Assembly (NCBI GenBank): GCA_030649335.1
Contig: JAUSLL010000097.1
Location: 1 to 42,137 of the forward strand
Direction of reading: 5' to 3'
DNA from: Parvibaculum sp.
GTDB taxonomy: Bacteria > Pseudomonadota > Alphaproteobacteria > Parvibaculales > Parvibaculaceae
DNA: 42,137 nt
Positions 32,955-41,097 of the stretch are shown in pieces (positions within the stretch are counted from its first letter, which is position 1; each line of letters begins with the position of its first letter). A program made the position numbers and the translations under genes. The notes beneath the pieces were generated by a model. That model did no database searches and was not told the DNA's origin. It worked only from the letters and a program-made list of their open reading frames with translations.

Positions 32955-34820
32955 TCAGTCGCTGGCCCGCACGTCCTGCACCTGCAACTCATAGAGCGTC
33001 TTATAGGTGCCGCCCAGCGCCATCAGCTCCTCATGCGTGCCGATCTCGCGCACTTCGCCCTGCGTGAGAACGACAATGCGGTGCGCCTCACGGATCGTCT
33101 GCAACCTGTGAGCGATGATGATGGAGCTGCGCCCCTCGGTGAGCTTGGCCAGCGCGTCCTGAATGATGAGTTCCGTTTCCGTGTCGATGCTGGCGGTGGC
33201 CTCATCAAGGATCAGCACATCGGGGTTCATGGCCAGCACCCGGGCAAAGGCCAGCAATTGCCGTTGCCCGTGGCTGAGGTTGCGTCCGCGTTCGGTCAGC
33301 GGCGTGTCATATCCTTGCGGCAGGGTCGAGATGAAAGCGTCCGCATGGACGAGTTTTGCCGCGCGCATCGCGTCGTCGCGTGTCACCGCCGGATTGCCGA
33401 GCGCGATATTGTCATAAACGCTGCCTGAGAAAATATGGAAGTCCTGCAACACCACGCCGACACGGCGGCGGATATCGGCAGGCGCAATATCCATGATGTC
33501 GATCCCGTCGATCAGGATCGATTGCGGCGCGATGTCATAGAAGCGGCAGAGCAGCCGGATGAGGCTCGTCTTGCCCGAGCCCGTCGGCCCGACAATGGCG
33601 ACCTTCTCGCCGGGTGCGATGGTGAAGCTCACATCTTTCAGGATCGGACTGCCCGGCAGATATGAAAAATTCAAATGTCGGAACTCGACCTCGCCTTTGA
33701 GATCGTCGGGCAGCGGCACGGGGTTTTCAGGTGCCTTCAGCGCTTCGTCCCAGTCGAGCGCCTGGAATATGCGCTCGCAGCTTGCCATGGCACGGAAGAC
33801 GACGTTCCATTGGTCGCCCATGGCAACGATGGGCCGGAACAGCATGTCGGCAAATTGTGCAAACAGGATGACGCTGCCAAGTGTCGCCGTGCCGCCCAAC
33901 ACATCATGCCCACCATACCAGATGATGATGGTGATCGCGATGAAGGTCATGCTGTCCATCGACGGGCCGTAATAGCTTTCAATCTTCACCGCGCGGTTTT
34001 CCGCGTCTTTGTTCTCGCGGTTGATCGCCGAATAGGCATCGTAATTGAGCTTTTCGCGCCCGTAGAGCTGCACCACTTCAATGCCAGACAGATTTTCCTG
34101 CAGGTTCTCGTTGAGCCGCGACACGGTGGAGCGCGTGGCGCGATAGACGGTGCGAGAGACAACACGGAAGATCACGGTCGCAATCGCGGCCAGTGGCAAT
34201 ATGGCGAGCAGCTGGAATGTCAGTTCAGCGTTGAGCGCCAGCATGATGGTGACGGCGACAAAGAAGGGCACAAATTCGCCAAGCAACACGCCAAAGCCCG
34301 CCAGCAACTCGAACAAGGTCTCAATGTCATTGGTAAGCCGCGTCATCACGCGACCGACGGCCACGCGATCATAGAAGCTCGACGGCAGACGTTCGAGATG
34401 CGCAAAGAGGTCGCGCCGCAAATCGCGCAAACCGTTCAGCACGGCGCGTGCGAGCAAAATGCGGAAGCCGTGACCGAACACGGCCCAAAGGGCGATCCAC
34501 AATGCGTAGAGGCTACAAGCAACCACCAGCGGGTGAAAACCTGTCGCTTGATCAAGCCAATGGCTGAGCGCCTTCTGGCCAAAGTCCGGTGCTTGCGTGT
34601 CGGCAGCGCCGAGCAAAATACTGTCGATGACGACGCGGCTCACGACGACGGGCGCGAGCACCGCGGCGCTGGCGGCAAGGATCACCATGACGAGCGCCAG
34701 CCACATTTGCTTGCGATAGGGCGCAATCCAATGCGTCAGCCGCCAGAGCATGCCGATATCGAAATGCCGCGTATCGATATCGTCTTCGAAGATCGAATAA
34801 TCTTTTTTGGGAGCGCTCAT
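32955..34820 (-). CDS. ABC exporter half-transporter, subunit with canonical Walker B
   Basis: A 621-residue type IV ABC exporter: six membrane segments in the first 330 residues, then the ATPase domain. Walker A is VGPTGSGKTS, the signature reads NLSHGQRQLL instead of LSGGQ, Walker B is VLILDEATASID with the catalytic Glu, and the switch His lies in IIIAHRLQT. An N-terminal soluble stretch includes DDIDTRHFDIG. ATG 34820 overlaps the stop of the other exporter gene by four bases, so the two are co-translated and almost certainly form a heterodimer, like LmrCD, TM287/288 or BmrCD. The substrate is unknown: lipid, glycolipid or drug export are all possible. Confidence 0.9.
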   Translation of the reverse strand: MSAPKKDYSIFEDDIDTRHFDIGMLWRLTHWIAPYRKQMWLALVMVILAASAAVLAPVVVSRVVIDSILLGAADTQAPDFGQKALSHWLDQATGFHPLVVACSLYALWIALWAVFGHGFRILLARAVLNGLRDLRRDLFAHLERLPSSFYDRVAVGRVMTRLTNDIETLFELLAGFGVLLGEFVPFFVAVTIMLALNAELTFQLLAILPLAAIATVIFRVVSRTVYRATRSTVSRLNENLQENLSGIEVVQLYGREKLNYDAYSAINRENKDAENRAVKIESYYGPSMDSMTFIAITIIIWYGGHDVLGGTATLGSVILFAQFADMLFRPIVAMGDQWNVVFRAMASCERIFQALDWDEALKAPENPVPLPDDLKGEVEFRHLNFSYLPGSPILKDVSFTIAPGEKVAIVGPTGSGKTSLIRLLCRFYDIAPQSILIDGIDIMDIAPADIRRRVGVVLQDFHIFSGSVYDNIALGNPAVTRDDAMRAAKLVHADAFISTLPQGYDTPLTERGRNLSHGQRQLLAFARVLAMNPDVLILDEATASIDTETELIIQDALAKLTEGRSSIIIAHRLQTIREAHRIVVLTQGEVREIGTHEELMALGGTYKTLYELQVQDVRASD

Positions 34821-36640
34821 GATGCGTCCTCCGCGGCGGTCACGCCGGTTTCGGCGAGTGCTTTCGTCAGTGCGTCGCGTTGCCCTTGCGCTTTTTCGAG
34901 CGTGGCATAGAGGCCGCCAGCCTTGAGCAACTCCTGATGTGTACCGATTTCGGCAATGCGACCCTCTTCCAGAACGACGATCCGGTCGGCGTGGCGTGCG
35001 GTCGAAACGCGATGCGACACCATCATGGTCGTGCGTCCGGCGCGCAATACTTTGAGCCGTGAAAGAATGAATTCTTCTGTCTCAGTGTCCACCGACGAAA
35101 AGCAATCATCTAGCAGCAGCACAGGCGTCTCGCGGATCAACCCGCGTGCCAGGCTCGCGCGTTGCTTCTGCCCGCCCGACAGGGTCACGCCGCGTTCGCC
35201 CACCTGTGTTTCCAGTCGGTTCGGAAAACGGTTGATGGTGGTTTCAAGGTCAGCCGACTGTGCTGCCCCCCACACTTCTTCAAGTTCGCGATCGGGATTG
35301 TCGTAGGAGATGTTATGGCCGAGCCGCGTGGCAAACAAAAACGGATCCTGCGGCACCAGCGTCACCTGCGAGCGTACCTGCGCCATAGGCAATTGGCGTA
35401 TGTCATTGCCATCGAGAAAAATCGTGCCGGGGGCAGGGTCGAGAAGCCGCACCATCAAACGCAGCAATGTCGATTTGCCGGAGCCCACGCGGCCCAGAAC
35501 AGCGATCATCTCGCCGGGCTTAATGTCGAGCGACACATTATCGAGTGCCGGCCAGTCACCCTTCGGGCGTGTACCATCGCTCTTGCGCGCCTGATGGTGA
35601 TAGGAGAGGCCGCTCACCGTGATCGCACCGCCGATCGTATCAATGGGAGCTGCGTCCGGCGCATCGCGGATTTCCGGTTCGTGATCGAGAATTTCAAATA
35701 TCCGCGCCGCCGCCGAGCCGCCGCGCTGAAACATTGTCACCATCACGCCGCCTTCTTTGACAGGCGAGAGCATCATGCCGAGATAGAACAGCATGGCGGT
35801 GAAAGTACCGACCGTGATCGTGCCCTCCATCACCTGTGCGCCGCCAAAGCCCACGATCAGCAGCGTCGTGAAGCCGGTGATGGCCAGCATCCACGCGCTC
35901 AGCGCCGAGTTCAGAAACATCAGCCGGTAATAGTCGCGGGCATAAAGGCTCGACGAGGCGGTCAACCTTTCAATCTCGTGGTCTTCTTGCGCATGGGTCT
36001 GGATGGTGCGGATACCGCTCAGGTTTTCCTGCACCTGCGCCGACAGGTTGGAAAAACCTTCCTGCACAATGGTGGATTGAACGAAAATCCGGTTGGCCAG
36101 CACGAAGCCGAATATGCCGAAAAAGGGTAGGGCGGGCAGCAACAGCACCGTCAACGATGCCGCCTGATGCAACATAAAGGCAAAGGCAATGATGCCGGAA
36201 AAACCGAGCACAAACAGAAGCCGCGTGCCCATGCCGATCATCTGGCGGATGAGCGATATATCGTTGATCGCGCGGGCCATCAGGTCGCCTGTGGTGTAGC
36301 CCGCGAAAAATTTCGGCCCCATCAGTTCTAGATGCCAGTAAAGCCGCTGACGCAATTCGAAGGCCACCTGGACACCGACTTCGCGCACAAACCGGCGTCC
36401 GAAATTAAACGCGAAATAGCGGACGAACATCAGGCCCAGAATAGCCAGCGCCGGTTCAGCCAGACGCATGTCGCCGACCGCGATCCGGTCGATCCCCATT
36501 TTGAGGAAAATCGGCATGAATGCTTCAAGCAGCCGCCCCGAATTGATCAGCGCCATGCCGCCCCAAAAGCGCCAGCCATTGCGGTGTATCAGGGGCACAA
36601 GCCGCCATAGCGGGTTCTGAGTGCGACGCGCGCTCTCCAT
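34817..36640 (-). CDS. ABC exporter half-transporter, subunit with degenerate Walker B
   Basis: A 607-residue type IV ABC exporter from ATG 36640; a longer frame up to 36808 has a low-complexity basic start that does not look like the family. Six membrane segments precede the ATPase domain. Walker A is LGRVGSGKST, the signature is the canonical TLSGGQKQRASLARGL, but Walker B reads VLLLDDCFSSVD, with Asp in place of the catalytic Glu. The switch His is in MMVSHRVST. Because Walker B of one subunit meets the signature of the other, this Asp and the partner's LSHGQ fall in the same, probably weak, ATP site. It is the first gene of the pair, divergent from btaA. Confidence 0.9.
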   Translation of the reverse strand: MESARRTQNPLWRLVPLIHRNGWRFWGGMALINSGRLLEAFMPIFLKMGIDRIAVGDMRLAEPALAILGLMFVRYFAFNFGRRFVREVGVQVAFELRQRLYWHLELMGPKFFAGYTTGDLMARAINDISLIRQMIGMGTRLLFVLGFSGIIAFAFMLHQAASLTVLLLPALPFFGIFGFVLANRIFVQSTIVQEGFSNLSAQVQENLSGIRTIQTHAQEDHEIERLTASSSLYARDYYRLMFLNSALSAWMLAITGFTTLLIVGFGGAQVMEGTITVGTFTAMLFYLGMMLSPVKEGGVMVTMFQRGGSAAARIFEILDHEPEIRDAPDAAPIDTIGGAITVSGLSYHHQARKSDGTRPKGDWPALDNVSLDIKPGEMIAVLGRVGSGKSTLLRLMVRLLDPAPGTIFLDGNDIRQLPMAQVRSQVTLVPQDPFLFATRLGHNISYDNPDRELEEVWGAAQSADLETTINRFPNRLETQVGERGVTLSGGQKQRASLARGLIRETPVLLLDDCFSSVDTETEEFILSRLKVLRAGRTTMMVSHRVSTARHADRIVVLEEGRIAEIGTHQELLKAGGLYATLEKAQGQRDALTKALAETGVTAAEDAS

Positions 36641-36819
36641 CGGAATATGCCGGGCTTGGCGACACTGATCGAGCGCGCACACGGGCCGGTTTGCGCCCGC
36701 GTTCCTCATCTGAGGTTGGCAGCGCGTCCGGCTTTTTGAAACGGATGCCTCGACTATACGCCGCTCATAGTGATTCGGAAGGCGGCAAAGCCCCATCGGT
36801 TTGCGCAAATGCCATTAAA

Positions 36820-36837
36820 CCGTCACTGCGTCGTCAC
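36820..36837 (+). promoter_or_regulatory. Candidate Pho box (11-bp direct repeat)
   Basis: CCGTCAC (36820-36826) and TCGTCAC (36831-36837) are direct repeats with a four-base spacer, the 7+4+7 layout of PhoB boxes (consensus CTGTCAY-n4-CTGTCAY). They match at 6 and 5 of 7 positions. The site lies 88 bases before btaA. In rhizobia, btaAB-type genes are known to be induced by phosphate limitation through PhoB. Function here is inferred. Confidence 0.4.
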
Positions 36838-36852
36838 GCCCCCCCTGTACGA

Positions 36853-36866
36853 CGGTTTCGAAACCG
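36853..36866. promoter_or_regulatory. 14-bp perfect palindrome, possible operator
   Basis: CGGTTTCGAAACCG is its own reverse complement and lies 58 bases before the btaA start and 213 bases before the divergent exporter start. Palindromes of this size are typical dimeric-repressor sites, but no regulator gene is in the window. A second, shorter palindrome, TTTGCGCAAA, is at 36800-36809. Confidence 0.35.
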
Positions 36867-36924
36867 GTGCGGACTTTCGCCGTGATTCGATCGCTCTGCC
36901 CACAATTTTGAGGATGCCGCCCCC

Positions 36925-38199
36925 TTGTCCAACACGCCCCTCGGCCCGACGACTGCGCTTGCCGACAATGGTATTTTTGCCGGTGACAAATCCCGCAATA
37001 CGCGTTTGCGACGGGCTGTGCATCAATACAAGGCGGCCTCACGTGCCGGTCTTCTTGAGCGCGCCTTCACCGCAGTCTTCTCGGGTCTTGTCTATGCGCA
37101 AATCTGGGAAGATCCGGTCATCGATCTTGAGGCGCTGGCGCTTGATGCTGGCAGCCATGTCGTCACCATCGCGTCTGGCGGTTGCAACGTCATGTCCTAT
37201 CTCGCCGCCGGTCCCGCCCGCGTCTCGGCGGTGGACCTCAACGCGGCCCACGTTGCGTTGACGCGGCTCAAGCTCGCCGGCGCGACGCATATGCCCTCAT
37301 ACGATCACTTCTTCCGCTTCTTCGGCGAGGCGGACAAGAAGGTCAATGCGGAAGCCTATCGCCTATTTCTGCGCGACAAGCTTGATGATGCGTCACGCAA
37401 CTATTGGGAGCATCGTGGCTTCAGCCTGCGCCGCCGCATCTCGCTCTTCACGCGTGGCTTTTACCGCCATGGCTTGCTCGGCTATTTCATCGGGTGGGCG
37501 CATCTGGCCGCACGCCTGTACGGCGTCAATTTCCGCCCGCTCCTTGCCGCCCGCTCGCTCACCGAACAGCGCAGCTTCTTCAACACACAGCTTGCCCCCC
37601 TCTTCGAGCATAAGCTCCTGCGCCGCATCACTGACAATCCCGCTTCGCTCTATGGTCTCGGAATTCCGCCTTCGCAATATGAGAAGCTTTCCGGTGGCCG
37701 CCCTATGCACGAGGTTCTGCGCGAGCGCCTCGAACGCCTCGTTTGCGACTTCGACATCTCGGACAATTATTTCGCGTGGCAGGCGTTTGCGCGTCATTAC
37801 GAACGCAGCGACAAAGCCTCGCTGCCGCCATACCTGCAGCGCGACAATTTTGCGGTCATCCAGTCCAATGCGTCCCGTGCTCATGTTTGCAATCTCGGCT
37901 TCACCGAGTTTCTGCGCGATCAGGCACCGGCAAGCTGCGACCGCTATGTCCTGCTCGATGCACAAGACTGGATGACGGACGTGCAACTCAACGATCTCTG
38001 GTCCGAAATCACCCGCACCGCGCGACCAGGCGCCCGTGTCATATTCCGCACAGCGGCAGAGCCGAGCCTGCTGCCCGGCCGCGTTGCCGCCGACGTGCTT
38101 TCGCGCTGGATCTATCACAAGGAAGACAGCTTCCGCTGGACCTATCGTGACCGTTCCTCGATCTATGGCGGCTTCCATCTCTACACATTTGAAGGGTGA
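36925..38199 (+). CDS. btaA: S-adenosylmethionine:diacylglycerol 3-amino-3-carboxypropyltransferase (BtaA)
   Basis: A 424-residue DUF3419-type protein. BtaA moves the 3-amino-3-carboxypropyl group of SAM onto diacylglycerol to make diacylglyceryl-homoserine, the first step to the phosphorus-free betaine lipid DGTS. Family landmarks are VYAQIWEDPVIDLEAL (near 56-71), TIASGGCNVMSYLAAGP and VDLNAAHVAL, a Rossmann-like SAM site. The start is TTG 36925, with GAGGA at 36910-36914 ten bases upstream. It overlaps or abuts btaB, as in Rhodobacter and rhizobia. The upstream region has a Pho-box-like repeat, which fits induction under phosphate starvation. Confidence 0.92.
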   Translation: MSNTPLGPTTALADNGIFAGDKSRNTRLRRAVHQYKAASRAGLLERAFTAVFSGLVYAQIWEDPVIDLEALALDAGSHVVTIASGGCNVMSYLAAGPARVSAVDLNAAHVALTRLKLAGATHMPSYDHFFRFFGEADKKVNAEAYRLFLRDKLDDASRNYWEHRGFSLRRRISLFTRGFYRHGLLGYFIGWAHLAARLYGVNFRPLLAARSLTEQRSFFNTQLAPLFEHKLLRRITDNPASLYGLGIPPSQYEKLSGGRPMHEVLRERLERLVCDFDISDNYFAWQAFARHYERSDKASLPPYLQRDNFAVIQSNASRAHVCNLGFTEFLRDQAPASCDRYVLLDAQDWMTDVQLNDLWSEITRTARPGARVIFRTAAEPSLLPGRVAADVLSRWIYHKEDSFRWTYRDRSSIYGGFHLYTFEG

Positions 38200-38204
38200 C
38201 GCCC

Positions 38205-38873
38205 TTGTCCGACATCGCGCTCGATCACTCCGCCTTGATGGATAAGGTCTATCGCCAACAGCGTCATATCTATGATCTGACGCGGGTCTGGTATCTCCTT
38301 GGTCGCGACCGGATGCTGCGTGGCCTCGAACCCGGCACAGGCGACCACATTCTCGAAATTGGCTGCGGTACAGGTCGCAATCTCATCGCCGCTGCCCGCG
38401 CTCATCCATTCGCACATTTCTACGGCATGGATATTTCGTCGCAAATGCTCGCCTCTGCCCGTATCGCCACCAACCGTGCGCACTTGAGCGGCAGGGTCGG
38501 CTATGCACAGGGCGATGCGACCGTATTCGATCCTGTTCGTGCCTTTGGCCGCACGGGTTTTGAACGCATATTCATGTCCTACACATTGTCCATGATTCCG
38601 GATTGGCAGGGTGCGCTCCGTCAGGGTCTCGCCAATCTAGCGCCATCAGGCGAATTGCATATCGTTGATTTCGGCCAGCAGGAACGCCTGCCGCGCTTCT
38701 GCCGTGTGCTGTTGTTCAAATGGCTGTCGCTGTTTCATGTGAACCCCCGTGCCGACCTGCACGAAGCGTTGCGTGTGCTTGCGGCGGGCCATGACGCCAC
38801 GCTCACCTTCACACCGCTCTATCGCGGATACGCATGGCATGCCGTTCTGCGTCTGAACCAAAAGGCCCGTTAG
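38205..38873 (+). CDS. btaB: Diacylglyceryl-homoserine N-methyltransferase (BtaB)
   Basis: A 222-residue class I methyltransferase that adds three methyl groups to diacylglyceryl-homoserine, completing DGTS. The N-terminal YRQQRHIYDLTRVWYLLGRD is characteristic of BtaB, and the SAM motif I is ILEIGCGTGRNL. FMSYTLSMIPDW matches the post-motif region. TTG 38205 is preferred, as AAGG at 38192-38195 is then nine bases upstream; a GTG at 38196 overlaps the btaA stop (GTGA) and adds three residues. The stop overlaps the convergent gmd stop by four bases. With btaA it forms a two-gene operon making membrane betaine lipid. Confidence 0.92.
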   Translation: MSDIALDHSALMDKVYRQQRHIYDLTRVWYLLGRDRMLRGLEPGTGDHILEIGCGTGRNLIAAARAHPFAHFYGMDISSQMLASARIATNRAHLSGRVGYAQGDATVFDPVRAFGRTGFERIFMSYTLSMIPDWQGALRQGLANLAPSGELHIVDFGQQERLPRFCRVLLFKWLSLFHVNPRADLHEALRVLAAGHDATLTFTPLYRGYAWHAVLRLNQKAR

Positions 38874-39838
38874 GTCGCCCGGCGTCGTGCCAGTTCCGCA
38901 TCCACCAGTTTGTTGATGAGCTTCGGCATGGTCGTATCCGCGCTCCAATTGAGTTTCGCCTTAGCTTTGGCGGGGTCGCCGACACTCACGCGGATATCCG
39001 TCGGACGCATCAGGTCGGGTGTCGTCTCGACATAGGTGCTTGAGTTCATGCCAAGGCATCCAAACACAGCATCGACGAACCCTGTCAGCGTGTTCGACTT
39101 GCCTGTAGCCACCACATAGTCATCCGGCTCGTCACGTTTCAGCATCCGGGCCATCGCGTCCACATAGTCCGGTGCCCAACCCCAGTCGCGCGACACATCA
39201 AGATTGCCGAGGGTTAGTTTTTCCGCCCGCTTTTCAGCAATGTCCACTGCGCCACGCACAATCTTTTGCGTGACGAAACGCGACGGACGCAGCGGGCTCT
39301 CGTGATTGAAGAGAATGCCCGAGCAGGCAAAAATCCCGTAGGACTCACGATAATTCGCTACCGTCCAGAAGGCGGTGGATTTGGCAACGCCGTAAGGACT
39401 GCGCGGACGGAAAGGTGTTGTCTCGTCGGCTGGTGCCTCGGTGTTTCCGAAAACTTCGCCTGACGTTGCATTGTAGAAACGCGCGGGCAATTTCAGAAAG
39501 CGGATACATTCCAAGATATTAAGTGTGCCGAGAATAATGCCTTCAAAGGTTTCGACAGGTTGCGCAAAGGAGAGGCCAACCGACGATTGCCCCGCGAGAT
39601 TGTAAATCTCGTCAGGCCGCACATCATCAATCACCTGCAACACAGAGCGGAAGTCGAGCAGCGCAGCGGAATGCACGGTTACGTCGTCATAAACACCCAT
39701 GAGGCGCAGACCGGCCATGTTGGCCATTTCCTTGTCGCGCGATGTGCCGTGCACCTCATAGCCCTGATCGCGCAATAGCTTGGCGAGGTAAACACCGTCC
39801 TGTCCGCAGATGCCAAAAATCAAAGCTCGCTTTTTCAT
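38870..39838 (-). CDS. gmd: GDP-mannose 4,6-dehydratase (Gmd)
   Basis: A 322-residue extended SDR. GICGQDG (9-15) is the cofactor motif typical of Gmd, where GxDG is conserved. The active site is T125-S126-E128 in NATSGEVFGN and Y149-K153 in SPYGVAK. LFNHESPLRPSRFVTQKI (177-194) is the strongly diagnostic GDP-mannose-binding stretch. It makes GDP-4-keto-6-deoxymannose, the precursor of GDP-fucose, GDP-rhamnose, GDP-perosamine and related sugars. No fucose synthase or Rmd stands next to it, but the RmlD-like and SDR genes elsewhere in the window could act downstream. ATG 39838 overlaps the MFS gene stop by four bases, so it is in one operon with that gene. Confidence 0.92.
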   Translation of the reverse strand: MKKRALIFGICGQDGVYLAKLLRDQGYEVHGTSRDKEMANMAGLRLMGVYDDVTVHSAALLDFRSVLQVIDDVRPDEIYNLAGQSSVGLSFAQPVETFEGIILGTLNILECIRFLKLPARFYNATSGEVFGNTEAPADETTPFRPRSPYGVAKSTAFWTVANYRESYGIFACSGILFNHESPLRPSRFVTQKIVRGAVDIAEKRAEKLTLGNLDVSRDWGWAPDYVDAMARMLKRDEPDDYVVATGKSNTLTGFVDAVFGCLGMNSSTYVETTPDLMRPTDIRVSVGDPAKAKAKLNWSADTTMPKLINKLVDAELARRRAT

Positions 39839-41064
39839 TTGGCCGCCACAGATGCGCCGAGCGCGTCAAGGTTCGGCAACAGCAACGCGAGCAAGCCGAT
39901 GGCCGGCAGGAAGGCGCAGACATTATAGACGAAGCCAATGCTCGTATGGTCAGCGAGCACACCAAGGCTTGCCGCGCCGATGCCACCCATGCCGAAGGCG
40001 AAGCCAAAAAATAGTCCCGCCACTGTGCCGACACGTCCCGGCATCAGGTCTTGCGCATAAACGATGATGGCAGAGAAGGCCGACGCAATGATGAGTCCGA
40101 TTGGCACCGTCAGCACGGCGGTCCAGAACAGATTGACATGCGGCAGGATGAGCGTGAAAGGCAGTACACCCAGGATCGATCCCCAGATCACATAGCGCCG
40201 CCCGATCTTGTCGCCGATAGGCCCGCCGATCAGCGTGCCTGCGGCTGTGGCAAAGAGATAGACGAACAGAAGCAATTGCGATGTCTCGACCGAGACATGA
40301 AACTTGTCGATCAGGTAAAACGTGTAATAGCTCGACAGACTTGCCTGATAGAAGAATTTTGAAAAAATCAATGCCATCAGCAGGCCAATGGTGACGACGA
40401 CGCGACGCTGGCTCAGTCCGTGATGCGGCGTAGCAACAACGGGCTTCTTCGCCGCTTCCGCCATATGACGCTTATACCAGCCGCCGACGTTCCACAGCAG
40501 CATCATACCGAGAGCAGCGGCGAGGGCGAACCAAGCGATGCTCGCCTGACCGCGCTGAATGACGATGAAGGCCGCAAGCAGCGGGCCGATGGCAGAGCCG
40601 GTGTTGCCACCCACCTGAAAAACCGATTGTGCCAGCCCGTGCCGCCCACCGGAAGCAAAGCGGGCGATACGTGAACTTTCGGGATGGAATACAGACGAGC
40701 CCGTGCCGATCAGCATGGCGGCAAGGAGGATGACCGCAAAATTATGCGCGACCGCCAGAAGCAACAAGCCGACGAGCGTGAAACCCATGCCTATAGTGAG
40801 TGAATAGGGCTGTGATCTCTTATCCGTCGCATAACCGATCACCGGTTGGAATATCGATGCCGTCATCTGGAAAGCGAAGGTGATCAGGCCGATCTGCGTG
40901 AAGCTCAACGCATAGTTAGCCTTCAGCAGCGGATAGATTGCAGGGAGCAGCGACTGAATCATATCATTGAGCAAATGACAAAAGCTCAGACCCGCAAGAA
41001 TAATGACAGCCGTTTTCGGACCGTCGTTCCGTTGCGCCTGTTCTCCCGCCACCGCTTCGCTCAT
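39835..41064 (-). CDS. fsr: MFS transporter, fosmidomycin-resistance (Fsr) type
   Basis: A 409-residue major facilitator with about twelve hydrophobic segments. The N-terminal HLLNDMIQSLLPAIYPLLK and FQPVIGYATDKR (the loop 2-3 motif) and GTGSSVFHPESSRIAR are very like E. coli Fsr, an efflux pump for fosmidomycin. The mid loop is basic (SQRRVVV), and a second GDKIGRRY-type motif opens the C-terminal half (GGPIGDKIGRRYVIW). The physiological substrate in this organism is unknown. It starts at ATG 41064, 33 bases after gcdH, and overlaps gmd, so all three may be co-transcribed despite their different roles. Confidence 0.88.
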   Translation of the reverse strand: MSEAVAGEQAQRNDGPKTAVIILAGLSFCHLLNDMIQSLLPAIYPLLKANYALSFTQIGLITFAFQMTASIFQPVIGYATDKRSQPYSLTIGMGFTLVGLLLLAVAHNFAVILLAAMLIGTGSSVFHPESSRIARFASGGRHGLAQSVFQVGGNTGSAIGPLLAAFIVIQRGQASIAWFALAAALGMMLLWNVGGWYKRHMAEAAKKPVVATPHHGLSQRRVVVTIGLLMALIFSKFFYQASLSSYYTFYLIDKFHVSVETSQLLLFVYLFATAAGTLIGGPIGDKIGRRYVIWGSILGVLPFTLILPHVNLFWTAVLTVPIGLIIASAFSAIIVYAQDLMPGRVGTVAGLFFGFAFGMGGIGAASLGVLADHTSIGFVYNVCAFLPAIGLLALLLPNLDALGASVAAK

Positions 41065-41097
41065 CTGCCTATTCCGCTCACATCAACTCTTTAACTG

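Noticed and set aside
33675-34910. Long plus-strand frame of 411 codons opposite the ABC exporter genes
   Set aside because: It is antisense to well-supported exporter genes, is His/Gln/Arg-rich in the way of a shadow frame, and matches no family.
35162-36130. Plus-strand frame of 322 codons opposite the other exporter gene
   Set aside because: Shadow of a clear ABC exporter; composition is not protein-like.
37393-38178. Minus-strand frame of 261 codons opposite btaA
   Set aside because: Shadow; btaA is well supported.
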